Shown piece after piece: positions 25,301-36,804 of a DNA stretch of 64,000 bases. The stretch comes from Onthophagus taurus. Taxonomy: Eukaryota; Arthropoda; Insecta; Coleoptera; Scarabaeidae. A program made the translations under genes and the position numbers. Location: contig NC_091972.1 of NCBI RefSeq assembly GCF_036711975.1, forward strand, positions 26,603,001 through 26,667,000, given 5' to 3'. Each line of letters starts with the position of its first letter. Position 1 is the first letter of the stretch. A model generated the notes under the pieces. The model saw only the letters and a list, made by a program, of their open reading frames with translations, did no database searches and was not told where the DNA came from.

Positions 25301-28300
25301 GTCAAACAAACGGCGGGACACTAGCACCCTCTCTCTCTCTCTGAACGTTGGGTTTTTGACGTCACGATGTCAACGATGGAATTCCGGTTGGTTTTTGACG
25401 ACAATAAACTCTCAAAAATGTAAGGATACGAATGAAATACGTAAAAAAATTTGAAATATGCATATAATCATATATTACGATATTATTTATATTCTTCTTA
25501 TTTATGGCTAGGTTGATCTACAACATTATATAAAAATATTTTAATGTCCATAGGTTTTTGAAACGTTTCTTTTAATTTTAATTGTATTTCTAATCAAATG
25601 CGAAGGTGTTCGAGCGAGGTTTGAAGGCGATTCCTTTATCAGTTGATCTTTGGATCCATTATTTGACGTACGTAAGGACAATGGTCAAACAACCGGAAGA
25701 GGACGAAGAGTTCACACGAGCACAATTTGAAAGGGCGCTCGCCGCTTGTGGATTGGAGTTTCGTTCAGATCGTCTTTGGGAGAGTTATATCAAATGGGAA
25801 AATGAAGCGAAACGATATCAGCATGCGACCGCCATTTATGATCGACTTTTATCAACGCCCACTCAAGGATATATCACTCATTTTGATAAGTAAATATCTT
25901 GTTGGAAAATAATCATACTATACTTATTGCCTAAATCGACCCGGAAATTTAAATTATTATTCTTATGAAAAAAGTTTAGGGCTACTTTCCTTGTTCAAGC
26001 ATAAACGTGTTGCTATTTTTCTACTTATATGTAGAATCGTCTTAGGTTAAACGCTAAATTTCAGAGTGTAATATCTCGAGACTTTGATGACAATAGACAT
26101 AGTTTAAATGTATTTAAATGTGTTGTCTAATTTCCAAATTTGCCTCAACCATAAATCAAATACTGTTTAATAATTACTACAATGATGATTTTGTTTAAAG
26201 ATCATGTTATGACGTTGTTCTAATGTGATCCTGTATTAAAAACTGTGAAGATATTTCGCAAGGGCCATCTGATTTTAATATTAATTAAAGTGTAATAATT
26301 TTTTTTCCTTTTCAATAATCAAGTTTTTGTTAATAATTATTTTTTGTTAATATTTAGTTTTCAAGAACACGTTTCAAATAACACACCAAATAAAATCTTA
26401 GAAGTTGACGAATTTTTGGCTCTTCGCAAAGAAGTTAAGCACATTTTAAAACATGATGGTTCTTCTACGTCAGAACCGACTGGAACAAGCGGCGACAAAT
26501 CAGATCTTCCTCCAGGCGAAGATCGCGAAGAAACTAGTTCTGATGAAGAAACGAAGGCGATTCGGGAAAGAATCATTTCGATTCGAAGGAAGATTCATAA
26601 AAATACATCAACAGCTGTTACAAGTCGATGGAATTTTGAAGAAGGGGTTAGTATTTTTAGAAAATTTTCATCTTTTATAAAACATTTTTTATTAGTTCGA
26701 CGGCTCTCAAGGCCTGTGTTACGTACGTCTATTAAAATACTTCGAATCATTAAATTCAAATCAGTTCAAAAGTGACTGAAGAACATTGCAATATGCCATC
26801 AGAAACATTAAATAGTTTTAAAGGACGTATGGTTAAACCCGAAAGATTCCAGTTTTAGGTTTGCTTTTATTTATTTATTTATTTTTTTTTGTAGATAAAA
26901 AGACCTTATTTTCATGTTAAACCATTGGAAAGATGTCAATTGAAAAATTGGCAAGAATATTTGAACTTTGAAATTGAACAGGGTGACCAAACGAGAATAA
27001 TTGTGCTTTTTGAGAGGTGTTTGATCGCGTGTGCTCTCTATGAAGAGTTTTGGTTAAGAGTAAGTATTTTAGACTCATATTCATTGTCACTAAATGAGAT
27101 GAAATTGCTCACCATACTTTATGAATATCCTTGCATGATTGTATGGAGATATTACCACAACACTTAACATCAAAGCATTTTCCAGACAAAACACATACCA
27201 AAATTAATTGAATTTTGCTCCTTAAGATAAACAGCTATATCTGGCTTGTATTAGCTTGACATATTAAATATCATTCAAGTAAGTGGGCATCAGTGTGTCT
27301 GTTTTAAGGCATATTTCAACATTTGACCCTTCCGCCTGATGTTACCATATCATGTATTGTTTATTAAGAAATGTTATGCTGTATGAGAAATTAAAAAAAA
27401 GCTAAATGTAACCAGTGACTAAAAAAGTAACTTACTCCACACTAACTTTTAACATTTATTTAACTTCTCCAGCACGAAACGTTTCAGAAAAAATAAACTC
27501 GCTTTGTACAGCTTTATTTTACAAATCTAAATGATATTTAACAACTGATAAATTGTTGTCTCTCTTAAAAGCAAGTACAATATAATATACGTTTTGTTGC
27601 TATGATGGACAAATGAACGTCTGAAGGCATTTGAAATACATCAAATCTTTAAAAGCGTATAAACATACTATATATTTACATATTTATTTTCAGTTTGTTC
27701 ACTATTTGGAAGGTTTAAAAGATACAAATTTACATGGAAAGATCAAAGATGTTTACGAACGCGCTTGCACCATTCATCATATTAAGAAGCCAACTCTACA
27801 TCTACAATGGGCGATGTTCGAAGAGTCAATTAAAAATTTCAATAAATCCGCTGAAATTTTAGTTAACATCGAAAAATCTGTTCCAAATCTATTACAGGTA
27901 ACGGTTTTTTTCATATCGACACTGCCAAGCCAAAACGGTATAAACGATGGTGAACGAGGTCCTGTCCCGTGGCCACCTCGTTCACCAGATTTAAATCTGT
28001 TACATTTTTGGTTTTGGGGACATTTAAAACAAATAGTTTTTTTCTGAAGACGTTCAAAATGTGCAGGATTTGAAAAATAAAATTAGTAATGCATTTGACA
28101 CAGTAAAACAAATTCCCGGTATCTTTGAACGCATTAGAAGTTCACTTAAAAAACGTATCCGTTTGTGTTTACAAGTAAATGGTGCGCATATTGAACATTT
28201 ATTATGACATGAATCCTTTCCAATTTGTTAAATATTCGTTATTTTTATACTGGTTGAACGATTTTCTTCGACAATTTTTGTTACTTGTCTTGTTAAATTA

Positions 28301-31300
28301 TTAACCCTCCGTCGGGCACAATATTAGTGAAAAGAAAACGCATTTATTAAAGAAAATAATACATATAAAAAATTATAAAAAAAATTTAACTAAGAAAAAG
28401 AAAATATTAGAAAAAACGAATTTATTTTCAAAATAATATGTAAAAAATTATTGTTGTCTTGTTCACTCAGAGTCCGTTTCTTCGGCAGAAGGCCGACATT
28501 GACATGCAGCATAACAGGTACAACACACCATATTTACGTGAGACATGCAGATTGCAGACCGACATTTTTTACATTCATAATTTGTCATCGTGCAATTCCT
28601 TTCATCTGTACAGGTTGAGCACCTACGCCATTTTGGAGGTGGAGGAGTTAAATTTTCTAAGTCATCAGCTTCATTGATGGGTTGGAACCGTTTTAGTCGC
28701 ATTTGGAGCTTGGTATTGATTCCAACTGTCTTCATACTTCTTCAAGTAAGCTGTCACATCGTCAGCTGGTGGGACAATGTTTTTAGAAAAACTCGTCTTT
28801 GTAATGGTTCCAGTTGATTGCCGAGGTAAATTACTTGGGAGTTAATACCACTCACATTCAACATTGTGAAAAATATTACCATCGTCCACCGCTTCACATT
28901 TCGGTCCACGGCACATATCTGATCTACAGTATCGACAGCGTCCTTGGTGAAATTATAAAAAGTGATTACCTCTTTTGTTTCTCTTCTCAACTGTCTTTTA
29001 TTTTTTCTCGCAGTTCCAACGTATGATAAGTTTTTCTTTTTCAAAAAATCGATGAGATCTATCGGTAATCCAATTATCGGCTGTAATGTTACGACCGCTT
29101 CTAAATATCGGTTTAGCCATTCTTTTTACTACCTCACACGGTTTGTTACTGACAGCGAAAACACGTTCAGGCTGTTTCCCAGCATAAATCCCCATATTCA
29201 ATGTATATGTCGTCTTGGCATCAGCAAGGGCAAAATTTTATGCCGTATTTGTTCGGTTTGGACGGTATGTACTGCCAAAATGCACACCGTCCTCGGAAAT
29301 CTGGTAGCATCTCATCGATTGTCACGTTTTCTCCGACGTTACTACTATTTTGACAGTTTTCTACAAATTTTTCAAACACGTCCCGAATTGGAGCAAGACG
29401 ATCGATTTTTTTTCTTTCTACTGTGGTAGTAAAATCGAAGACAACGTATCGAGTTTTGATTTGACCGTTTGATATTCATTACCCAAAGTTCCTCCAAACT
29501 TTGACGAACCAATAAAAGCCTTTAGTTGGATGACGTCTGTGGGCGCGACGTCTCTTTCTCTAGAAAATGTATGCTTTATCGATTCAATATATTGGTTTGT
29601 ATATCTAACTATTGTATCCAAAATGTCGTCTGTGAACAAATTATGCCAACAATTAACCGCAGTTTGAGCATTTTTAGCGTTTCTTTTGATTCCAGAATGT
29701 TCAGTTATAACATTGTGACATCGTCTACGAACATTTCTTGATGGCGGATTTTTATACCATTTGGTTGTTTTATCTTTTCTCAAAAAGCAATTGGCTTCAG
29801 TACCAGGTTCGCATTCATCTTGAACTTCCTCACCATCCTGCTCCGTTTCTGAATCGTCTTCACGTTTTTCAACGCAATCTTCCGAATCAATATCACTTTC
29901 TTCTCCAAAATCCTCGTTCACTGAGGGATCTTCCATGTCGTCTTCGAGAAGATTTGTTATATCATCAAAATGATTTGAACATTTTTGGGACATTTTAGCG
30001 GAAATAAAGGTCCGCCGTAACCACCAGCTATTTTAGAACTAATTTTACTTCAATATTATGTCCTTCTTTTATACCTTTTGCTACTGGGAACAGCAACATT
30101 TGCAGTTGTGAGAATTCTTTTTTATTTGGTTTGAGAAATATAAAACGTCGCGACGACTTTTTACTATAACTAGGTTTTGCAGATAAAATATTTGTTCTCA
30201 CGAAAAAGATATCAGTAGAAGAAAAAATAATAAATAGAAGTATCATAGAATATTACGTGATATGTGCAGAAACAACTAAAATAAACACTTGATCAAAAAA
30301 ATAATCGATTTATTGGCAAAAATGTTTATGACGCATCCGGGCCCAATGAACTTATGAAATTAATGTAATAATAAATACATTCTAAAAAACGCGCGAGCTA
30401 ACGGACTAGGTATACTGTAAGCAGCAGGAAAAGAAAGTAGACTATAAAAAAGTACAGATTGCAACACTTTTTAAAACTCAAGAGAGGAGCGAAAACATTC
30501 TACTTGTGCCTGTCAGGCCAGTTGCGCCCGACGGAGGCGTTACAATTCATGATGTTAACAATAGGTCAACTTATGAAACTAAAACTTTGAATATCTCGAA
30601 AATGGTCCATTTTCGGACCTATATTTATTAGACTTTTTTTGTCTATTTTCGATCAGAGAATACGCTGATGCAGTATTGTACAATCGCATTCTCCTTTTCT
30701 TTATTTTTCAATTAATATTAATGTAGCAAGAATTTCTTCCACCATGTTTTCTTGTTCCCGAATTTTGATCTTCAAATTCCAAGAATTCAACTTGAGCATT
30801 GCCTCTTGTGTTGTTCTGTGGTTATAATTTAACCCGTAACTACCGTGCCGCAATATTGTTACGTACTCACCGTCGGGCGGTCTAGAAGACCGGCAATTTG
30901 AAAAAACGGTTAGAATGAAACCACAACAATATAAACGATATTTTTGTGGTTTTAATTTATTGATTATGTTTTTGAATTTATGTATGACTTGAAAAATTAG
31001 ACAAAATCGTGATAAAGTTTATTGATATGATAATAGAAAAAACAAATATAAAATATCAAATAAAATGGAATAATATTCTCAAAATGAAAAAAATCTTAAA
31101 GACAGATTAAACAAATCTGTCTTGAACATTCAAGACATACAGGATGTTGGCATTTTGTACATGCGTATGCAGTCTTCCTTTTCTTTGGCGAGGGCAAAGG
31201 TTACACGTTTTTCGCTTAGGTAGTTTTCTTTCTGGTAACGTCTGTTCTGCGTTTGGTTGTGGAGCCGGTGGAGTCTTTTTATTCAGAATTCTACCAATTA

Positions 31301-34300
31301 TATATGTATTTGACTCCTTGAATGACATGAGGATTATTCAGACGCCTTTCGAGTTGAGGTTTGACAAGTTCTCTGGCAAGATTTTTCAAGAAGTTTATTC
31401 TAGGCATAGTTTCATTGTCCTTGCAAGAGTTGTAGAGGACGAAAGCATTGACGTTGCTTATGTCCAGAATTCTAAAGAAAATTGCCATAGGCCATCTTCT
31501 GGTTCTACGACCGGTACAATAGTTAGCACATTTCTCATCGAGAGCATCTACACCAGCCTTAGTGCTGTTGTAGAAAGCAATAATTTCTGGCTTGTTGACA
31601 TCTGGATCGGTACATTTTATATTATGCATTGAAGTTACTAATATCACTGCTTTAGATTTTTTTGGGACGAACGACACCATGGTAACTTCCCGTATGAATC
31701 CATACAATGCTGATCCGGGTGTTCTAGTTTTGTTAGGCAGAAATTAACTCGGAATTTCTCTTTTATTTTTTTCACAGTTCCAACGTAGGTCAAACCGTTT
31801 TCTCTCAATAGGTGTAGAACAAGATCAATTGATGTGAACCAATTGTCTGCGGTGATGTTTCTGTTACACTTTTCTATGGGCTTGAAAAGACGTAAAACAG
31901 ATTGCATTGGTTTTAGTAAAGTTTGATATTTTTGCGGCAATGCATTTCCATCCGATCCTTTTTCAATGTAAATATAACCATTGAAAAAACAATGGTTTCT
32001 TGAATCGGTGAGCGCCATTAGTTTTAGCCCATACTTTGCTGGTTTTGGAATATACATTCGAAACTTGTAGCGGCCGCGGAAGCTGATGAGCATTTCATCG
32101 ATAGTAACGCAAGAGCCCAAACTGTACGCCTGTTGGCAATTTTTCACGAATGTTTCAAAAATTAGTGAGATTGGTGCAGCTGGAACTGTCTTCTTGCGTT
32201 CTTTTCTAGTATTAGTGTCATCGAATCTAAGAGTGCTTAAATCTGTTCTTAGACATCACAGCACGAAATATCTCGGCACCGGTTCCATCTGTTGCGAAGA
32301 GAGTTATATCTTGATGATTTGACTTGAATGCCGCAGTGAAAAAGAGAAGTCCTATAAACGCCTTGCGCTCAATCATATCTAAATCTTTGAGTTCTGGACG
32401 TGCCTTATTAGTATAACTGGCTCTTTCTTTCTGTATTTTTATATTTGTCCAACGTAAAACTTATGGTATAATCAATATGGCAAGTATGGCATCATCAATT
32501 AACCTATTCCATATGTCTTCAGGACTTGCTTTAGTCGGACGGTTAGGGCCTCGTAATCCAGGACGTTCCAAAACAATATTATGCTTCCTTGTTCTTGTTC
32601 TGGAGTTTTCAGGTTCAGTCGACCATTTAAATTTATTCTTTCCATAGATATATGTTAGGGGAATATTACTGTCAGCTTCATTCTCAGATGAATCGCTTGA
32701 CACATTTTGCTCTTCGTTTTTCCCTCCATCGCAATATTCCCCTCTCTTGGTGTCTGTTTCCCCTTCATTTTCAATAACTTCTATCTCTGTGTCTGAATCG
32801 TGATCGCTCATAATATCGTTATTCAGTGGCGCCGACTTTTTAATATTGAAGGGGGCCAGAACTTTTTCAAATGGTACACCTTATTACAATACAATTGTAC
32901 ACTTTTACAATTTTCCAGGGGGGGCTCAAATCCAAGCCGCCGACTACGGGGGGCTCAAGCCCCGCAGCCCCCCCGTAGTCGGCGCCACTGTCGTTATTCA
33001 CAGAGTCAACATCACATTATCTTCACACTTATCTACTAAATCGTTTTCATCGCTGTCATCGTACCATCGCATTACGGTTTCTTCAAAATTAGCATCTCCC
33101 GCCCTTATAAACGCTGGTCCTGGACGGGAAGCCATTATTTTGGGTATTATAATCTATAAAAATTAATTGTGTAAACCGAATAACCTAAAGTCACCGTAAA
33201 AATTATGCGTGCCCAAAATAGTTACGTACTCACCGTTGCCAGTCTGTGAGACCGCTTTTAAACGTTTTTTTTTATATATCACAATATACAACACAACTAA
33301 ACACAGCAAACTACTGTCGCAAACTGATGTGATGTCATTTTATACATAGCTAGACGGAGATCGTGAGATGCGTAAAATAGACTCGATAACTGAATTCGAA
33401 AAACAGGTGCCGGTCTGTCAGACCGGCAACGGCAGTTACGGGTTAACAAAAGTCCTTCTTGAATGGTTTCCCTTTTGATTTTGTTTCAATTCCATTCTTT
33501 TAAGCAAATAATATTTGTATTTTTTGTTAAATTTGTTGAAAATTCATTTCAAAAAGCTTGTTAAAATCTATTTGGCTGATTTAAATTGCCTATGTTTTAA
33601 TAAAATTCGATTTGTTTTAGATTGCTTATAGAAGAATTAATTTGGAACGTCGAAGAGGTGATTATGAAAAATGTTCGCAATTATACGAACATTATATAAC
33701 AAATTCGAAAAATAAGGTGATCTCAACGAATTTAGCGATAAAATATGCTCGATTCGCTTTAAAAATTTTAAATAATCTCGACAAAGCTTTCGAAGTAATC
33801 AATATGGCTTTAAGTAAAGATCCGAATAATTCCCGGTTGTATTTACAATTGATCGATTTGACAATGCATAAAAACACAAGTGGTTTAGAAACAGAAATTT
33901 TGGGATATTTAGACACGTTTTTAGAGAAAGAATCTGTTGAAATTGATCAAAAAGTTTTATTTGCTCAACGAAAATTAGAATTTTTAGAGGATTTTGGTTC
34001 CGATATTTTATCTGTACAATCGGCTTACGATGAATATCAGAAATGCGTGAAATTGAGTAAAGAAAATAAGAAAAAGGATGGAAAAGATTCCGTAAAAAAG
34101 GATAAAATGGCGACGACATCCGAGCAGCAAGCATCTAATTCTTATGGAAGCTATGGAAATTATAGTAATTCGTCAGGAAATGCAAGTGCTTATCAACAAT
34201 ATGCAGGTTCTCAGCAAGGTCAATACAATTACACACAATATGGACAAGGAGATCAATATCAATATGGAAGTTGGCAGTATCCACAGGGAAGTTACAGTGG

Positions 34301-34343
34301 ATATAATCAATGGAGCGGTTATGGAAGTGGTTATGGATATTAA
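16365..34343 (+). CDS. Prp39: Pre-mRNA-processing factor 39 (U1 snRNP), 11 exons
   Basis: Prp39/PRPF39 is a HAT-repeat scaffold that helps U1 snRNP recognise 5' splice sites in the nucleus. Exons are 16365-16401, 16477-16715, 16987-17355, 21698-21838, 23831-24103, 24885-25010, 25606-25889, 26358-26646, 26895-27059, 27694-27897 and 33621-34343. All have GT-AG borders, and together they give 2850 nt (949 aa plus stop) in one frame. Residues 1 to about 350 are acidic low-complexity (E/D-rich). HAT repeats begin with [21 protein letters not shown] and continue through [79 protein letters not shown] and [15 protein letters not shown]. These match human PRPF39 nearly block for block. The C-terminus (about 34130-34340) is Y/G/Q/S-rich. 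Introns 3, 4 and 10 are swollen by transposons. Confidence 0.97.
17393..18250 (-). mobile_element. Tigger/pogo remnant in Prp39 intron 3
   Basis: A terminal repeat at 17393 (TACAGTAGTCCCTCCATTTA, a Tigger-type end flanked by TA) is followed by minus-strand transposase C-terminus at 17813-18248. This includes [16 protein letters not shown] and [14 protein letters not shown], equivalent to the SAWRKLWPEVV region of the element at 12640. The N-terminal two thirds and the other TIR are missing. It is broken by a frameshift near 18040. Confidence 0.8.
18262..19120 (-). mobile_element. Ty3/gypsy-like integrase remnant
   Basis: The minus strand carries an integrase catalytic-core fragment: [20 protein letters not shown] with the first Asp, then [13 protein letters not shown], then an [20 protein letters not shown]-like block in shifted frames (18800-19100). 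An integrase C-terminal piece ([18 protein letters not shown], about 18460-18530) follows. No LTRs or RT were seen. It is broken and internally shifted. Confidence 0.78.
19124..21290. repeat. Nested giant inverted repeats in Prp39 intron 3
   Basis: The first foldback has a left arm from about 19229 and a right arm ending at about 20288. They share long blocks including GTGAGTGTGTTTTTTAAATG and its complement, and TTTGGAGTCGGTATAA repeated in both senses. The centre is near 19740 and contains an additional partial copy. The second foldback pairs about 20300-20400 with 21003-21100, sharing GGGCACGTTTTGACCC-like ends. Outer edges near 19124 (ACAGGATGT) and 21285 (ACACCCTGT) resemble inverted termini, so the whole may be one compound element. 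There is no coding sequence. Confidence 0.82.
22204..23190. mobile_element. MITE ~985 bp with long inverted repeats, Prp39 intron 4
   Basis: Ends read TATACAGGTGTTTCTAAATT and, from the other side, TATACAGGATGTTTCTAAAT. They continue in both arms as GATGCGAAAGATTTCAAG and TTTTTCAGCAAAAATTAAGG for about 130 bp or more. A TA target is likely. It lies wholly inside intron 4 of Prp39. The 72-aa frames in it are incidental. Confidence 0.85.
24104..24884. other. Prp39 intron 5, no element recognised
   Basis: AT-rich intronic sequence with no repeat ends or coding potential noted. Confidence 0.5.
25330..25344. repeat. Short CT microsatellite in Prp39 intron 6
   Basis: About six tandem CT units within an otherwise plain AT-rich intron. 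Confidence 0.6.
27920..28207 (+). mobile_element. Tc1/mariner-type transposase C-terminal fragment
   Basis: This lies just inside intron 10. Plus-strand text in two frames reads [20 protein letters not shown], then [16 protein letters not shown], then [13 protein letters not shown] and a stop at 28205-28207. The PRSPDLN..D/H..WG block holds the last catalytic region of Tc1/mariner transposases. The N-terminal parts are absent and there is one frameshift near 28040. Confidence 0.85.
28301..30543 (-). mobile_element. piggyBac-type transposon #1, inactive
   Basis: The left end is TTAACCCTCCGTCGGGC (28301). The right end is GCCCGACGGAGG at about 30526-30538, followed by a mutated TTAA. The minus-strand transposase starts at 29993 with an acidic N-terminus. 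It then shows [30 protein letters not shown] (catalytic-domain block, about 29070), [19 protein letters not shown] and [19 protein letters not shown] (about 28870-28960). It finishes with a C-terminal Cys-rich RING-like domain ([20 protein letters not shown], about 28590) ending at 28463. Several frameshifts and stops break it. It lies in Prp39 intron 10. Confidence 0.92.
30829..33446 (-). mobile_element. piggyBac-type transposon #2, inactive
   Basis: Bounded by TTAA at both ends (30829-30832, 33443-33446) with inverted repeats CCCGTAACT(A/G)CCGT. Inner repeats of the CCGGTCTGTCAGACCGG kind occur near 33410, with a related copy near 30885. The minus-strand transposase begins at 33135 and continues with acidic text from 32811 ([12 protein letters not shown]). 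It then shows [19 protein letters not shown] (catalytic Asp region, about 32090), [20 protein letters not shown] (about 31850) and [11 protein letters not shown] (about 31530). A C-terminal Cys-rich finger sits at 31090-31210, restored only by a -1 shift. A hAT MITE (32824-32990) disrupts its N-terminus. A different subfamily from #1 by TIR sequence. Confidence 0.93.
32824..32990. mobile_element. hAT-type MITE, 167 bp, 8-bp target duplication
   Basis: Inverted ends CAGTGGCGCCGACT and AGTCGGCGCCACTG are flanked by TCGTTATT at 32816-32823 and 32991-32998. The right half forms a strong C/G-rich hairpin around GACTACGGGGGG...CCCCCCCGTAGTC. It is inserted near the 5' end of the piggyBac #2 transposase gene. 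Confidence 0.93.
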
Positions 34344-34516
34344 GATTTTTAAAACATTGGAGAAGAAAAAAGAAAAAATATTCGCTAGTTTTCTTTTGGT
34401 ACAAATCATACAAAAATCTTAGTTTTTTAGTGAGATGTAATATTAATACTATGTATCGTATCGATTGTATTTTATTTTGTGTTTCAATTAAATTGATTGA
34501 CAATGAGAAACAACTT

Positions 34517-34522
34517 TAAATA
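34517..34522 (+). terminator. Candidate Prp39 polyadenylation signal
   Basis: AATAAA about 175 bp after the Prp39 stop codon, the first canonical hexamer noted downstream on the plus strand. Confidence 0.45.
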
Positions 34523-34873
34523 AAAAATGTATGGTTTTTTTTACACAAAAATTAAACAATTTATTAAAGATAAAAATTAAGTAATTTTGCTTTGGTGATT
34601 TAATTACCATATAAAAATCAGTATGCATCTATTAATTTCCTTCATTCATTACAACAAAACAAATAAAGAGTGTTAAATAAACAGCATCAGAAATATAATT
34701 GTTTCATTTATTTGTTTAATATAGTAGGAGTCACAAATTCCTTAGTTTTCTATTATAAATTCTATCATATTTGTTTTCCCCACTTCTTGTATGAATATAA
34801 TATATAAAATGTATATAATAAATATACATAATAGATAACTCATCTGGCTTATGCACTCTATGATTCTATTGAT

Positions 34874-35481
34874 CTAAAGATTCTTTGGTTTTAAGTAAAC
34901 TATTTGAGTTCCCCGAACTAATAAATCTCCCGTCTTTTTATTTTTTACTTCTGCCTCCAAGTGAAAGATTTCGTCACCCCTTTTAATAGTTTTACCTTCT
35001 ATTATAATTTCATCCCCAACTCTTGCAGCTTTTGTATATCTACAAAGAAGTAAACATAATAAAGGATATTTTAAAAATACTTTAAATGATACATTAGATT
35101 CATTTCTTTGGATAAATGCATCATGTTGTCATCAACTATCGTTCTTAAACTGGCAATACTGATAGCGTCAATTAAAGTTGCTGAAAACCCACCATGTAAT
35201 CCTCCCATTGGATTTGTGTGTTCTTGGTCAATTTTTACTTCTGCTTTACAATAACCATTTTTGGTGGAAATTACTTGAACCTATAATTTTAACCTATTTA
35301 AAGTTATCTTGAGCACAAACTCTCTTAAATATAATACAAGATATTTAAATAAATAACATATTTAAATATAAATAAATATACATGTTGTTGAATATCAATT
35401 TTAAAAATTTACCTTGTCCAGAATTTTATAAAACCCTTTTCCAGATTTTAATAAACGATTCACCTTTTCTAAAGCAGACAT
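34874..35481 (-). CDS. ACOT13: Acyl-CoA thioesterase 13-like hotdog protein
   Basis: A PaaI-family hotdog thioesterase predicted to hydrolyse medium/long-chain acyl-CoA to fatty acid and CoA. Mammalian ACOT13 acts as a tetramer linked to mitochondria. Minus-strand exons are 35413-35481, 35093-35280 and 34874-35039, with GT-AG introns of 132 and 53 bp. Together they give 423 nt, i.e. 140 residues, the same length as human ACOT13. The catalytic signature HTNPMGGLHGGFSATLIDAI (residues about 41-60) includes the HGG loop and the Asp nucleophile/base position. MNL.Y and AARVGDEIIIEGKTIKRG form the later strands. The start is the first ATG, giving an MSALEKVNRLL helix as in the family. It is convergent with Prp39 (531 bp between stop codons). 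Confidence 0.93.
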
Positions 35482-35985
35482 TTTTCCAATGTTACAAAAA
35501 ATGAAAAAATAATACAATTCTTGTCACAATAAACTAATGACCCAGCAAATCGCTTATTTACTAAATACAAAGTTATAAACGTGTTACGTAATCTATTACA
35601 GAAAGGTTAGTATCAATTTCATTATTTTTTAAGTTCAGAAGAGATTTGAATAGATAACAATAGATGTGTACTATATTGAGCAACAACATATGATAATTGT
35701 CAAGTCTATAGTTCTGTGCTATAGTCATCTTACGAGCGAAATTATAACTACTTTAGTAAATAAGATCAAAGTCCATAAACTAGGTTGTGCCTGATAAGTG
35801 ATAAGTATAACAGTTGTGAATTATATGCTGTACCAAGTCATAGAATAACCAAAAGGGCAGCGATGTCGGTTCGTTCCTTTCATATTGGAGAAATCGCGTT
35901 TTTTGACCTTGATGTAATTCCTCCAACTTATAGAAAGGTATCAAAGGCGCGCATTTAAACGCTTTTAATATACAGGTGTCCCATA
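35482..35985. other. ACOT13-like upstream region
   Basis: AT-rich sequence upstream of the minus-strand start. The promoter is presumably here. No other feature recognised. Confidence 0.45.
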
Positions 35986-35989
35986 TCTT

Positions 35990-36790
35990 TCGGATCAGAC
36001 CATTATACGGTTGAAGGATACATTATTCAGAAGCGATTTTTCTAATAATTTTTTTTCGAAATGTTTATAATATAATAACCAGCGCCGCGAAGTTGTCGGG
36101 CAAGTCATTGGCGGCTCGTCTCCTTGCTGTAGAGACTCGGGCCACATTTTTGTATTTGAGCACTTCTGATTACTTCGTCTCTTTTGGTTTTGTAATGCTT
36201 GGATAATTTTAAGCCATTATACAAAATTATTCCCATCAGGTATTTAACCGATTTTATGCATAAGTTGGCAGCATTCACTGTTGGAGATTTTTTACAAATG
36301 CGGTGAAACCACGATTTGGAATTTTCCGGAATACTGACTCCCAAGTCTTCAGTTATGTTATTCAATCATTTCAATATTTCGTTGTATAGAGCAGGGGTGG
36401 CCAAGCTCTGTGATAATCCGAGCCATTTTTCAATTTGATATTTTTCGTGACCCGCAATTAAGTACGTATATATTAAAACGGTATGCAAAAAAGGTATTAC
36501 AAAACATTTTTTTACAGAAATTATATCAAATATACTAAAAAAAGAAGGTACTCGGGTACATTTATTGAGAGGCACAAATAATCTTTCAAAGAGCCGCACT
36601 TTGGCCACTGTTGGTATAGAGTTTGTAAGTTTGCTGTGGCTTTGTCCAATGTCCAGCGTCGTATCGTCTGCATATTGCAAGATATACAGCTCAGGATTGA
36701 AATTCTTCGGAATAGAGATGTTATAAATTAATATTTTTGTGGAACAGGTAACTAATGTTCCACACAGTTGTAACAATTCCAACCTGTTTG
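35990..36790 (-). mobile_element. LINE fragment (reverse transcriptase palm and tail)
   Basis: Minus-strand frames include LYILQYADDTTLDIGQSHSK (about 36640-36700), the RT catalytic YADD box. A C-terminal stretch follows at 36105-36365 (SKSWFHRICKKSPTVNAANL). The rest of the element is missing. A hAT MITE (36392-36613) interrupts it, and a second LINE abuts it on the right. Confidence 0.7.
36392..36613. mobile_element. hAT-type MITE, 222 bp, 8-bp target duplication
   Basis: Ends CAGGGGTGGCCAA and TTGGCCACTGTTG are flanked by GTATAGAG (36384-36391, 36614-36621). There is no coding content. The CAGGGGTGG..CC(A)A style end is typical of hAT elements. Confidence 0.87.
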
Positions 36791-36804
36791 ATACCTGTTA
36801 CAAC

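Noticed and set aside
28962-29429. 155-aa plus-strand open frame
   Set aside because: Antisense shadow of piggyBac #1 transposase.
31144-31632. 162-aa plus-strand open frame
   Set aside because: Antisense shadow of piggyBac #2 transposase.
34135-34503. 122-aa minus-strand open frame
   Set aside because: Antisense of the low-complexity Prp39 C-terminus and 3' UTR.
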